NCBI GenBank assembly: GCA_012845835.1
Contig: JABAKD010000029.1
Coordinates: 5,110,000-5,173,999 of the forward strand
DNA length: 64,000 bases
Direction of reading: 5' to 3'
DNA from: Undaria pinnatifida
Taxonomy: Eukaryota; Sar; Phaeophyceae; Laminariales; Alariaceae
Part shown: positions 1-10,030 of the stretch, piece by piece
How the letters are laid out: every line of letters starts with the position of its first letter
Numbering within the stretch: the first letter of the stretch is position 1
Notes under the pieces: generated by a model
Databases searched by the model: none
Seen by the model: only the letters and a program-made list of their open reading frames with translations
What the model was told of the DNA's origin: nothing
Program-made: the position numbers and the translations under genes

Positions 1-530
1 TAAAAACTACAGGCGAAAATTGTATATTTGAGACAAAAATAATGTGAAAAGGAGGTATAGACAGATATGGTAAAATTGCGGTATACCACACTACCACCTT
101 ATCGCGTAGGGTATTCCGTACATACCGTCTTTATGATCGCCTCCCAACCTATGCCAAGCGCAGTATGACGAACGAAGTAACGTAATTGAGCACGTTTGCA
201 CTAAGCGTTCCTTTCAAAACACTATACATTCGCATTTCCCCCTTTCGTGCTCAATGGCGGTGACATTGCATGACCACATCACCTCGCCTGTTGTATTTGG
301 CAATATGTATATCTTTCAGATAATTAGCGATGTCAGAAAGTAATGGTAACTACATGACTGTACCTATCGTTTGAAATTTTCCATCTTTCGATCCATGTAC
401 AACATCAAGTTACGAAGATTTTAACACGTTGTTTAATACACCTAAAACTGAGTTGCATACTACATGTAACACCAAACCTTCTACAATAACAAACATTACT
501 AGGCGGGTGATAAAATGGGGTGTATTCTTG
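1..530. repeat. Partial ~532-bp satellite unit, left end
   Basis: This stretch matches 63,430-64,000 over nearly its whole length. Shared landmarks are the phrase around TACACCTAAA at 437 and 63,441, the GACATTGCATGACCAC block near 260 and 63,790, and the TAATTAGCGATGTCAGA block near 320 and 63,855. At the right end the same phrase recurs at 63,441 and 63,973, which gives a period of about 532 bp. The window therefore starts inside the same satellite it ends in. An open frame over 429-866 runs out of this unit into C-rich repeat and has no recognisable protein content. Confidence 0.8.
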
Positions 531-559
531 CTACAACCGTCAGATTCGTCCCCTTCAAG

Positions 560-1560
560 GGTTTATAGTTATCGCGCACAAAATAAAATGACCACCCCCC
601 CTCCCCCGATCCCTCTTGTTCAAACGCCCCACCTAGAGTCAAAATCTTCCATAGTAGTAAAGACTACCAGCCAGCTGATATCATCTCTTTTCCTTTCTAG
701 CCATCCATGCCGTAGCTCCAACTCATCTCCGCTCTACTACCGCCTTCCTCCTCTTTTGTTCCCCGCCCAGTTCATTCAAACGCCCCACTTACAATCGAAA
801 TCGGCCAGAAGAATAACCACTTCTACGCGATTGATATCACGTCATTCTCTTTCTAGCCATCCATGACGAATCTTTTAACCCCCCCCCCCCCCCCCTCCCT
901 CCAAAACACCCCCTCCTTCCCCACACCTCGGACGATCGCCTAGACCCAGTACCGCGCGTAAAGCAAGCCCCTACGTACATATCTGATTAATATGCGAAAT
1001 CCGAGTATCACACACAATCGTGCAAAGATGAGTTTTGACCAAATGCTTCAACTCATATCTGGAGTGTATTTTAATATTGTATGTGACCTAAACCTCTTCA
1101 AAACCCTTCTCCACCCCCCCCCCCCCCGCCCCCCCTTTATAATTATTCTTTTTTCAATCTTTTCGCTCTCTCTCTCTTGCTCAAACGTGCCAACTAATAT
1201 CGAAATCCACCAGAGTAACAAACAGTTTCACGCCCTGGATATCGCTTCATTATCTTTGTAGAGCCGTCCATGCCGCTGCTGCAATCCCTCCCCCCCCCCA
1301 ACCCTCAACGCCCCTTCCTTCCCCACCACCCGCACCATCGCCTAGACCTAGCACCACGCGTATAGCGAACCCCTACATCTATGCGACCTGAAACCTCCCC
1401 TCCACGTTCCCCCCCCCTCCCCCAGAAGAAGGATGTAAAGTTTCCACGCATAAATTGAGCTGCCCCCCGCCCCCCTTTTGATTTAAATCAGGCCTCCTCG
1501 TCTTTAAAAACTCCGCCCTTCCCCCGCCGGCTATTCGACTTAGAGAATGAACTTGAAACC
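560..1560 (-). repeat. C-rich dispersed repeat, copy 1
   Basis: A long repeat with runs of C (for example 876-895 and 1,116-1,133) and internally repeated blocks such as TCAAACGCCCCACCTA, CTAGCCATCCATG and GCCTAGACCTAGCACCACGCG. The same blocks in the same order occur at 22,880-23,960, 25,200-25,470 and 62,050-62,530. It ends against a copy of the CAGCTGT MITE-like repeat, as the other long copies do, so the two may be parts of one larger element. Strand is given by analogy with the adjoining MITE-like repeat. Open frames here come from the C-rich composition. Confidence 0.7.
985..1075 (-). repeat. CAGCTGT repeat fragment inside C-rich repeat
   Basis: About 90 bp matching the end of the CAGCTGT family (GAGTATCACACACA, AAAGATGAGTTTTGA, GGAGTGTATTTTAATATT). 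An equivalent fragment sits at the same place in the second long C-rich repeat at 23,190-23,275, so it belongs to the larger repeat's architecture rather than being an independent insertion. Confidence 0.6.
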
Positions 1561-1812
1561 TGATGCATTTCCTTCCACAGCTGTCAGATTTTGTCCCCCT
1601 CATAAACGGTGTTTTTTGTTTCTGCGCACAGACTGCCAGATGTCACCCTGTTGACCCTGATAGCTACACTGTGGTTGCAAGGAAGGAGAGTCGCAGACTT
1701 ATATCCTTAATAAGGACAAACAGCCCGTAATACGCGCGATCGGAGTATTACACAGCTTGCAAAGAGGAGTTTCGACAAAATCTTTGATCTCACAGATGGA
1801 GTGTATTCAAAT
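1555..1812 (-). repeat. CAGCTGT MITE-like repeat, copy 1
   Basis: About 260 bp. Reading plus, it starts at CCACAGCTGTCAGATTTTG and ends at GATCTCACAGATGGAGTG. Related copies lie at 2,909-3,189, 18,300-18,545, 23,955-24,205, 33,790-34,035, 35,163-35,325 and 62,530-62,790. The two ends are imperfect inverted repeats (CAGCTGTGAGAT and CAGCTGTCAGAT). No coding capacity. Confidence 0.75.
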
Positions 1813-1857
1813 TTTTATATAAAGACACACGTACAAAAAATGCACAATACATACACA

Positions 1858-2071
1858 CATACATAACAGATATACATATACACATACATGCATGCATATA
1901 TACATACATACATACATACATACATACATACATACATACATACATACATACATACATAATACATAATACATAATACATACATACATACATACATACATAC
2001 ATACATAATACATACATAAAAAAATACATACATACAAGCATACATACATACATACAACATACATACATACA

Positions 2072-2105
<34 letters not shown>

Positions 2106-2200
2106 CATACATAATACATACATACACACATACATACATACATACATACATACATACGTACATACATACATACATACATACATACATACATACATACACC
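1858..2200. repeat. (CATA)n tetranucleotide microsatellite
   Basis: About 340 bp of imperfect CATA/TATG repeats with short interruptions (AATACATAATA, AAAAAATACAT). The long minus-strand frames across it, rich in MYVCMYVC, are products of the repeat and not proteins. Confidence 0.95.
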
Positions 2201-2690
2201 GTACGGATACACGGTACAGACAAAGTGAGGCCACGGGAAGGGGGATGTTACGAATCGTCGTGTATTCGTACTCGTGGGCTCGAATCCCACGGTGGTCGCC
2301 ACTATGTAGCCTGGCCTCGAGTCGAAGCGGAGAGGGCAGTCCCGGAGGTGTTGTGCTTGTCTCGTAGCTAGCGTCGGAGCAGAGAGGGCGTCGCGGAGCC
2401 GAAGTCGAATCGGAGAAGGCGTCGCGGTGCTGAGGTCTCTTGACAATCGCCTTCACAGCGGACGCACGCTAAAACCTTCCTTTCTTATATATAGCAAATA
2501 GATGCTAAAATCCAGATTGACGGTGGGATTATGCTCTCTCGTCATGCGGTGGGATTGCCTTTCGGTTTCTGACCTTCCGGGGTCGGTTGAACGCCGTGCA
2601 TGACGGGTGACGCCGCTCGCGATCCGGGATCGTGTATTGCCTGACCGGTGACGTGTCTCCTCGCGTATGCGTGTGCGAGATCTACGATGA
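2201..2690. other. Unassigned, with a T-arm-like stem
   Basis: Between the (CATA)n array and the SINE. A stem GTGGG/CCCAC with loop CTCGAAT near 2,273-2,290 resembles a tRNA T-arm, but no matching acceptor or anticodon arm was found. The repeated phrase GGTGGGATTATG / GGTGGGATTGC occurs near 2,521 and 2,551. No gene seen. Confidence 0.3.
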
Positions 2691-2693
2691 ATA

Positions 2694-3300
2694 TCTTTTT
2701 TCGCACACTTCTACTTTCCAGCTTCTGGACAAGCCGTGGTCACAGGTGTCGTCCCTTCTCCCCCCCCAATTCTTGCCTTGAATTGTTCTCGCGCATAGGG
2801 TTCAGCAATCCTACTGCTCGTCGATCTTTAATCGAATGTTGCTAACTCACGCTCTCGCGCTTTCCGCAGGTCAATTTCTGCGCAAGAAAGTTCCCCACGA
2901 ATACTATAAAAAATGAAAAAACACTTTAGCTGTGAGATCGAAGATTTTGTCGAAACTCATCTTTGCAAGCTGTGTGTGATACTCCGATCGCGCGCATTAC
3001 GAGTTTTGTGTCCTCATCAAGAATATAGGTCGGCGACTCCCCTTACAACTACGGTGAAGATATCAGGGTCAACAGGTTGATTTTAGTCAGTCTGTGCGCG
3101 GAAAACTCTATAAAACCCGTTTCTGAGGGGGACAAAATCTGACAGCTGTGGAGGGAAATGTATCCTTTTATCAAGTGAATCTTGTAATATATACGAGAAT
3201 GCACTCGGGGGAATTCGAACTCACGAAACTGCCCCATACCAAGCTCGAGGATAACCTGATACGCCACCGACGCGACCGGCTGGACCCTGTCTTCCACATA
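2694..3300 (-). repeat. tRNA-headed SINE, copy D, split by a MITE
   Basis: Minus-strand SINE whose T-rich end on the plus strand (2,694-2,702) is the A-rich 3' tail. The tRNA-like head lies at about 3,200-3,300. On the minus strand the head contains a box A-like TGGCGTATCAGG and a box B-like GAGTTCGAATTCC, as expected of RNA polymerase III promoters. The body matches copies at 10,728-11,036, 17,941-18,258 and 32,641-32,970. The body is interrupted at 2,909-3,189 by a MITE-like repeat flanked by TATA on each side. Confidence 0.75.
2909..3189 (+). mobile_element. CAGCTGT MITE-like repeat nested in SINE
   Basis: 281 bp lying between two TATA copies (2,905-2,908 and 3,190-3,193). Uninterrupted SINE copies read GAATTTATACGAG across this point, so the insert can be removed to leave a normal SINE. 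This shows that the CAGCTGT family moves, or once moved, as a discrete unit, and fixes its ends: an A-rich AAAAATGAAAA start and a GAATCTTGTAA end. Confidence 0.75.
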
Positions 3301-3779
3301 TATACCGCTTTTTTCACCGTCATGCCATAATACTATCACGCTAACATACTATAATACTAGACATATACAATAGAATAACTTTTGGTATCATACTAACATA
3401 CTCCCACCACCAGTGACTGTGACCTCACGGAGAGTCGTTATAGGGTAGCCCAACCGACTTTACTAATTCCAAATCTCCGGTTTTGAAACCAGCTCCCTGC
3501 CGTAACGCCCGAAATGCGGCGGCCCTTGCCACCCTGACGTCATCGTTCAACAGTCCTTTGAAAAACAAGACAATAAATGGAGATATTTTTTTTCATAGAA
3601 TTATTCTTCGCGTCGAGAAGCCAATAAACGTTCGTTAAAGAATTTTTCTTTCGCCCGTTTAGGGGGAGGGGGGGCGGTATCGTAGAATCAGTCCGGACAA
3701 ACATATTTCAGGCTTTTTTGTTTGGCGCCGCGTTCCTTACCTTTCCAGTGCGGATTGATACCGACAGATATATCAGCAC
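3301..3779. other. Unassigned stretch
   Basis: No gene or clear repeat. It contains AT-rich sequence at 3,320-3,400 and a G-run at 3,660-3,676. It may include the distal part of the MITE whose recognisable end is at 3,780-3,882. Confidence 0.3.
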
Positions 3780-3882
3780 GAAATCGTAAAACAGCACAGG
3801 AAGAGGGGGGCAACTCGCGCGAGTGATCCGGAGCCACAGCAAAAACGCCCCAAAAGTTGCCTCCTAACGGTAGCCTTGATTT
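3780..3882 (-). mobile_element. Partial ACTCGCGCGAGT MITE, copy 3
   Basis: Read on the minus strand, this begins with an AAGGCTACCGTTAGGAGG terminal block. It continues through CTTTTGGGGCGTTTTTGCTGTGGCTCCGG and the palindrome ACTCGCGCGAGT. The order matches the left half of the elements at 13,122-13,416 and 28,625-28,896. I could not place the opposite end. Confidence 0.5.
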
Positions 3883-5170
3883 GCGGCATTGCTACACATA
3901 CCTACACGAAAACAAACCCTGATGCATAGATACATAAAAACATCATGCATGCACATGCATACATACATACACAAGAAATTCACATTTACCCTCCAGCTGT
4001 GAGATCAAGATTTCGTCGAAACTGTATCATTGCATGAACGCATGATCCAAACCAATATACACACATACATCGACGGGAATCTTCGAAAACAGTCACACGG
4101 CATCAACAGGATTGCTGTCTCGCTCGTGTGGCTTTATCCCGTTGAAAATTGTATTTTTACGTAATAAGGTGGTGTTCGTGAGGGGTCGAGGCGATTGTGA
4201 TTTAACAGACGATTTTGGGTGTATTGTCTCGAGACAAAAGAAGAGGATAGCCCAGACAGCAGCGACAGAAGAGGTGTCGCGGTTGCCAGAGACGGCCGCC
4301 TGGGGCACAAGGGTCAGCGAGAGCACGTAGAATCGTAGGATATAAATGAGCCAAGCAGTGTGCTCATTAGAATTCATGACTATCCCGTTTGCCCGCTCTG
4401 TCGCTCAAGACGGGGGTAATCAGGTTGCAACAAATCGGCGGAGGTTTTAGGGGGCCCGTGAGAAGTAGATATTGCCGCAAAAAAAAGAGCGGGGCTATCA
4501 GAGTCCGGGTTATCCTGATACATGATAACCTAGGAGGGGTTTAATAAGAGGTTGGTGGGCAGTTTGAGACGCCACCGTCACGCGGCCGGGGGGCGTTTGT
4601 GACATACATGTAGTTGATTGTTAATTTGCACAACATGGAAGAGGTCTAGTGTACATGTGACAAATTAATCCAGGTTTTGATCCATAGCAAACGCAAGGTT
4701 TCAATAACCCCTCTGTGGCCAGGATGGAGCAAAATGTGCTTTGTGACTACACCGAGAGTTCACCTGGGTTGGCGATCCCAATGTTCACTATTGTACCAGG
4801 TATTGGAAAAAATATTTCAGAAGATGGACGGCATGGGAATGAGGAGGAAATGTGGAAGGCGGGGTAAGGGCAGAACATGTGTTAGGGCGACACAAGGAGC
4901 TTGGAGCAGACGCACAAGAACACTAATCCCTCGTTGGGGGTTGAAACATTCTGGGCCAGTAGGTTGGTGTTACGGTTAAGCCCCTCGAGCGAGGAACAGC
5001 TGGTTAGTCCGACACATCACGAGCGCATTTGTTTCAAGACTAGCGAATAGAAGTGCTAGTCGAGTTTACGCGAACGTCGAATGCCTTCAAAGTTACGTTT
5101 CGGATGACCTACACTGAGCTCCGAGTGCGATGACCTCTAGAGACGATGCACAGTGTACGAAAAAAGGGTT
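3883..5170. other. Unassigned stretch with repeat fragments
   Basis: Contains a fragment of the CAGCTGT repeat at about 3,990-4,030 (CCAGCTGTGAGATCAAGATTTCGTCGAAAC). Two overlapping open frames at 4,093-4,377 (minus) and 4,112-4,330 (plus) have no recognisable domain, nor does a frame at 4,677-4,979. I do not call a gene here. Confidence 0.4.
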
Positions 5171-5175
5171 TTCTA

Positions 5176-5370
5176 TCAATCTGCCCAGAGGCTACCCATC
5201 TTGTAGGGCTTCCTATTTTTTGTTGTTGTAGTGTTCCTTTTGGGGACCCATGCTACGGTAGAGGCGGCACTTTTTTTCTGAAACGGTTTCTGAAGGGTGG
5301 CGCTCCTTTTGCTAAAATAGTCCAAAGCGGGCAATTCTTCTTCGTAGTTTTCGTCGTATACGTAGGCCAT
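5176..5370 (-). CDS. Hypothetical small protein (64 aa)
   Basis: ATG-initiated frame beginning MAYVYDENYEEELPALDYF: an acidic, tyrosine-rich N-terminus followed by a basic Lys/Thr-rich C-terminal half. The composition is more protein-like than neighbouring frames. It starts about 10 bp after the end of another minus-strand open frame (5,381-5,738), so the two are packed closely without room for an intron. I recognise no family. It could equally be chance; there is no independent support such as a conserved copy elsewhere in the window. Confidence 0.25.
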   Translation of the reverse strand: MAYVYDENYEEELPALDYFSKRSATLQKPFQKKSAASTVAWVPKRNTTTTKNRKPYKMGSLWAD

Positions 5371-5380
5371 GGAAGACTTT

Positions 5381-5738
5381 TCATCCGATGCCCGTTTCAG
5401 TTTTCACGAAAACAGCATTTTGGTGAAGAATGACATGTCTTAGTCTACCAAATTGAGGAACGTCAGGAAAAAAGTGGAGCAACTCCATCGTAGCATGCGT
5501 CTGAACTAACACATGGTTGTGACTATACAGGTGAAGCTCATGACGCACATTAACGGGTGGCATGCACAAAACAGTTATTCCAGCGATGGCACGTCGTCGA
5601 TTGACAAGCCCTGTAACCCCAAAAACGTCGCCGCCAAACAGTGCTGCGCGTTTGACCGTCCGACGCGTGACGCCATATGGGTAGCGGGTTCTGGCTAAAA
5701 ACGATGCTTGCGAATGACGGCACCCATTGGGACTTTCC
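5381..5738 (-). CDS. Hypothetical open frame, no clear start
   Basis: The frame is open for about 118 codons from just after a TAG near 5,738 down to the TGA at 5,381. The first ATG (MPPVNVRHELHLYSHNH) lies near 5,569, and upstream codons include a basic stretch (RYPYGVTRRTVKRAALFGGD). No domain recognised. Its close tandem arrangement with 5,176-5,370 is the only context. It may be a decayed viral or mobile-element ORF or a chance frame. Confidence 0.2.
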
Positions 5739-5863
5739 GTCTAAAGGGCGTTTGCGGATGACGATATACTCTCCCTAACCCGATGTCGTGGGATGAATGC
5801 CTTCATGATTTGCGGCAGACTCGGTAGTGTCATTGTGTATCTAGGCCGTGTAGAGTTATTCGT

Positions 5864-6700
5864 TTGTTTTACCACCTGATTTTTTTCGTTCATTCGTTTT
5901 TACGCGTTTCGATTAGGTGTCTATGGAGCGTATCTATGGAGCTCCTCGAGGGAGGAGAAAAATCTAAGATAGAAAATTGCACCTCCTTGACGACGGTGCT
6001 ATATATTGGTAGGCGTTGGCGTCGGCTGATTATGGATGCTCCTTCGTGATGGCGGCTGCAAAACGATGGTAGGTAATACACTCTTACACAGTATTGCGCC
6101 GCCAGAGACTCCCGCACAGGAGGCAGCTTACATCTTGTACACCCGTCACTGTCTTTGGAAGTTGAAAAACGAATACACGAACCAAGCAAATCTGTCGCCC
6201 ATATGCAAGAAAGTGCGAAGCAAGGTACGGAAGTCCGCTTCGCAGGTGGTTCTTACAAGGTATTTAGCCTCGCCTGATGCACATCCATCAGGGAGGTTTG
6301 CGCTTGGTGCACGATAAGTCTGCCTGTGGTCGGTGAAAACCCGTTGGGCTCCGTTCCGAGATAATTGTATGGATACGGAGGTCTGCGGCCAAAAGCTCCT
6401 GGCTACCCATGACGTGATCACCCTCCTGCCCCTCCGCCAACCACCGTACCGTGGCTTAGAATCCCGGTTTGCTCGTCTCGAAAAAGCCAATCATTCATAT
6501 TTCCCATGTAGTGGGAACTCTCGCAAACACATGCATAATTACGCCTTTACAGAACATGCTCCCCTCAAAGACGATGACTTTCAATACCCCCGGCCGTATG
6601 GCGCACACTGCGCGGTACAACACATCGATTGGACGTGGGAGCCTATTAGAACTGTGGCCCTTAGTTTTCTTGGCGTGCGCTACGCTTATCGTCATTGTTA
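5864..6700. other. Short unrecognised ORFs
   Basis: Several 60-120-codon frames on both strands (for example plus 6,036-6,317 and 6,333-6,704; minus 6,146-6,490). The plus frame 6,469-6,762 has one convincing hydrophobic segment (LLELWPLVFLACATLIVIVI) and could encode a small membrane protein. Nothing matches a family I know, and the overlapping frames cannot all be real. Confidence 0.2.
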
Positions 6701-6705
6701 TTAGA

Positions 6706-6729
6706 CAATGGATTTTTAAAAATCCATTG
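6706..6729. repeat. Perfect 24-bp palindrome
   Basis: Each 12-base arm (CAATGGATTTTT and its complement AAAAATCCATTG) abuts the other with no loop. It lies just past the stop of the 6,333-6,704 frame. It could act as a transcript hairpin or terminator, or be a recombination scar; no function is shown. Confidence 0.85.
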
Positions 6730-6759
6730 CATACTTTTCCATATGCATATGTACCATTT

Positions 6760-8070
6760 TGATTTTTTTGCCTAGTCCGTCTCTTTTTCTCCGCCGGCGC
6801 AGAGTTTTTTGGTGTGCTTTCTTCTGCAATGCGATCAGACTACCCGTCGGTATATTATCAGCCGTGTGCCGGGCTCATGGGACGTCCGTGGCGCGAGCTA
6901 TGACCGCGGAAAGCCGCCGAGACTGGCTCTATTTTGCGGGGTATGAGACACTTCTGTCCCCGGGCAACCACACACTAAACGTATTTAAGCCTCGAGGTTA
7001 GGTCTTAAGTACTTCCAACTGGAAGAGCTAGGCCATTCGATATTTCGACCTTAAACGCATAACAAAAACACCATATGTCTAAAACTCGAAATAGTGGTCT
7101 CTTTCAGTACGCATAAAAAGAAAAGCCGAGGAAAGATCAAACTACTTGAAAATAGACTATGATATTTCTGCACTACTCCAGACGCAGATGGCAAGACGAG
7201 GATTTATGTCATGAGTCAGCACATGAGTGGGTGGAAACTTCGAGAAAGACCCTCCCCTGCCCATGCTGTGCGAGCTTGAACAAACGGCCAAAACAAATAA
7301 CTGGTGCCTGGCAAAAACATTGAATGCTTCGTACTCCATACTCGCTTCATATGTAGGATACCTCGCAGGCGTCTGCCGCCTTCGGTGTGCCTCAGTGTGG
7401 CAGTCAGTACAGCAGCACAGCAGGACTGGCCCTCAACCCGGTTCAATTTCCACCCTCGAAATGTAGGCATCCGCGGGAAAGAGGCAACAGGGTTGTAAAC
7501 TGCAGCAGCAGCTCCGGCCATGCGCTTCGTCGGGCACAAAAACCAAACAAAAAAAATGTGTCATCGAAAAATTACAGCCTCTCAGGACGAGAGAGCAGGA
7601 GCACGAGCGCGCGACGAACTATGTCAGAGTCCCAGTTCTCTGACCGCAGAGAACGCCAGGGTAGAAGGAGTCTCGCGGGCGTTTTCCACCGGCTAGTTGT
7701 GCTGTAGTTGGGTTGGCTGTTGGGGTGCTGGTTGTCTGTGTGTTGTGCTGTGTTGTTTTGTTTTGTGGTGTGTTGTGTTGTGTGTGCGCTCGATCCTCGT
7801 GAATGAACAAGGACTCCTTTTCAAGTAATAGTACGTAGAGGCATGCCGCTCCACGAGAGTGGGTCGCCTCTGACCACCGCCAACGTTTCTGATGGTGTTG
7901 TACACGCAGGTTGATTAACCCGGGTTGGGGATACATCAAGCGGCTTGCTAGGTTGAGCGTTGCAATTACTGCGTGGGTGTTGTGCTGTGCTGCTGCTTCA
8001 GAGTGTCTGATGTTTCCTCGAGCTTTTGTCGTCTGAATGCTGTTGTTTGCTGGAAAATACTCGGAAAATT
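6760..8070. other. Unassigned stretch with TGTTGTG-rich low complexity
   Basis: Open frames at 6,759-7,001, 7,216-7,539 and 7,619-8,128 have no recognisable domains. 7,700-7,790 is G/T-rich low complexity (TGTTGTGCTGTGTTGTTTTG), which explains the Thr/Gln/His-rich minus-strand frame there. No gene called. Confidence 0.35.
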
Positions 8071-8075
8071 GCTTC

Positions 8076-8115
8076 AAATATGCACTTGGGCCAAAATGTG
8101 CCCAAGTGCATATTT
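8076..8115. repeat. Long-stem hairpin
   Basis: Arms AAATATGCACTTGGG and CCCAAGTGCATATTT (15 bp, perfect) separated by a 10-base loop. It lies a few hundred bases upstream of the OTU remnant. Possible transcription terminator or transposon-end structure; there are no supporting flanking repeats. Confidence 0.7.
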
Positions 8116-8312
8116 TGGGAAAATCCACATCTCACCGTGGTCTGCCGTGGTCGTTAGGTCGATAAAATAGACCTATTTTTTAGACATTTAAAACACGATA
8201 GGGCTTAATTTGGTTTAGAGCCAAAAATATTGGCATATCGTCAGGCTTAAATACGTCTACTACACACACGGTGGAACTTTAGTCCTCGCACGTACATCGG
8301 GGTGGCATCAAA

Positions 8313-8504
8313 ATGTATTTGCGAGAGAATTTTCCCGCACTGCTAGACGCGGGCGCGGTGTATATGTACCCGCTGCAACGACGTGAACATAGTGTCATTA
8401 CTGTGAGTTCTCCCTCACAATTGACACGGTGGTTACCATACAGCAGTAGTAGCGAAACCTGTATAAAGAGATATAAAGTAGCAACACAACTAAAGCAAAA
8501 GTAA
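8313..8504 (+). CDS. Hypothetical small ORF upstream of OTU remnant
   Basis: ATG-initiated, 63 codons, beginning MYLRENFPALLDAGAVYMYP. No domain recognised. It is followed directly by the low-complexity Asn/Ser/Asp-rich open frame (8,509-8,757) that leads into the OTU-like domain, so it may be part of the same ancestral gene or transcript. Low confidence as a real protein. Confidence 0.2.
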   Translation: MYLRENFPALLDAGAVYMYPLQRREHSVITVSSPSQLTRWLPYSSSSETCIKRYKVATQLKQK

Positions 8505-8508
8505 CGAT

Positions 8509-9153
8509 GTGCACACAACAGACCATATCGGCAACAAACATCGGTATAAACTGTTTAACTGTTTAAGCGCGCGGGAAAAAATACTGGACACAGAAAACAC
8601 ACAACAAATTGACACCAATGATTCCTCTAACAGCAGCGACAGCAGTACAAACCCATCAGACAGCGAAAATGATCAAGACAACAACAGCGGCAACAATAAC
8701 AATTCTGGTCAATATGGTCCATTATTCCCGAGATTGGTGATGGTGCATGTTTATTAAGATGTATCTCGCGTCGTGTGCACAACAACCCAGCTTTACATCA
8801 CATCGTCCGTGCACATATTATTGCCCACATCACAACCAATTTGTACACCGTTATCCCAGGATCAGGTTTCAACACTTTCCACGACAGCATCTTAGCTGGA
8901 GCAAATCAAGAACTTGTGGAAGTCGCTGGATCTCAACCTACTACATATTCGAGTGTTGAAGAGTATTTTCATGTCACAGCCTTACGCATATGAATTAATT
9001 GCTGCCACGCAGTTATACGGAGTGGACTTTCGAATAACTTATCACACCGAGCCTCAGCAATATCCCAACCCTCCTCCTCCAAATGTCTGTGATATCTTAT
9101 ATTATCCACATTCTTTCCACTACGCATCCCTCCGATATACACCTTCTGCATAA
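8509..9153 (+). pseudogene. OTU-type cysteine protease remnant
   Basis: Three frames together resemble an OTU (ovarian-tumour family) deubiquitinase-like protease. The first (8,509-8,757) is a disordered Asn/Ser/Asp-rich leader. The second (8,700-8,993) carries GDGACLLRCISRRVHNN, the OTU motif in which Asp (codon 8,739) and Cys (codon 8,748) are catalytic, followed by a helix HHIVRAHIIAHI. The third (8,914-9,153) gives ELIAATQLYGVDFRITY and then HYASLRY, the position of the catalytic His (codon near 9,118). Known OTU proteins cleave ubiquitin or ubiquitin-like conjugates. All three catalytic motifs survive, but two frame changes (about 8,720 and 8,985) break the gene unless short introns or sequence errors explain them. 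The surrounding repeats suggest a mobile or viral origin, which is inference. Confidence 0.6.
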
Positions 9154-9236
9154 ATACTTCATCATCAGTTGTAGTTATTCGACTTGCGTCGCCCCCGGGA
9201 GGCACGTGTCCACCTCCCGAAGGGGAACCTTGTAGA

Positions 9237-9620
9237 CTATACTTTTCCGAACGCACACTGGTGGGGGTCCTTCCAACGCACACTGTGTCGGGCCCCTGCC
9301 AACGCACACTGAAGGGCGTCCCGGGGGGGGGAGTTGGGAGGGGGGGCCCGTCGCCCCCCCCCGACACTGCTAGTAGCATCCAACCATCGTTCGGCTGCCC
9401 TGCCAACCCAGCGCTCATGGTGCATTTTGGGACACACACAACACCAAAACACTACACTGCTAGTAGCATCCGAGCACCGTTCGGGTGCCCTGCCAACCCA
9501 GCGCTGGTGGTGCATTTTGAGACACACACACCAACACCACCACACACTACACAGCTAGTAGCATCCGAGCACCGTTCGGCTGCCCTGTCAACCCAGCGCT
9601 CGTCGTGCTTGCGCTGGAAC
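9237..9620 (+). repeat. ~85-bp tandem repeat plus ACGCACACTG triplet
   Basis: Three or four copies of a unit beginning CTGCTAGTAGCATCC and containing TGCCAACCCAGCGCT, separated by CA-rich spacers. They are preceded by three AACGCACACTG blocks at about 9,250-9,310. An inverted version of the same units is at about 61,390-61,560. The open frames here follow the repeat. Confidence 0.75.
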
Positions 9621-10030
9621 GTTTGCGCCTCTGCTGTTCGATCCTGCCGGTGCGGGGCATTTAGGACAACGAACACAACACACACCAAAAACATTTCACT
9701 TCGTTGTGCCCTGGACTGCGGAAAAAAAATCCCCTCCCAAAAATACCGCCTCGTCCTCACAAAACCATAAAATTCAAACGGCCGCGCTTCAAATCAAACG
9801 GCGCTACGAACCACACTCTGGCACGCAAACACCCTCGAAGCGCACACCGCGCACCCTCTATTTATTTCCCTCGTCGGATACACCGCGCTCCTCGGTGTTG
9901 CGCTGGAACGTTTGCGCCTCTGCTGTTCGGTCTTGCCCGTGTGGGGCATTTGAGACGCATACAACACACACAACACACACAACACACACAACACACACAA
10001 CACACACAACACACACATCACACATGACAA
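9620..10030 (+). repeat. Dispersed GCGCTGGAACGTTTGCGCC repeat ending in (ACACAC)n
   Basis: Two copies of a block containing GCTGGAACGTTTGCGCCTC and CTGTTCG at about 9,610 and 9,900, the second followed by a CAACACACA microsatellite (9,958-10,018). Reverse-oriented relatives lie at 59,870-59,990 and 60,830-61,270, sharing AATTCAAACGGC and the CTCTATTTATTTCCC block. Confidence 0.7.

Noticed and set aside
2270-2295. tRNA gene suggested by a T-arm-like stem
   Set aside because: No acceptor, D-arm or anticodon stem could be assembled around it.
1790-2456. Long minus-strand frames of about 140-218 codons across (CATA)n
   Set aside because: They translate a tetranucleotide repeat (MYVC repeats) and have no other content.
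7619-8128. 169-codon minus frame
   Set aside because: Its C-terminal half comes from TGTTGTG low complexity and the rest matches no family.
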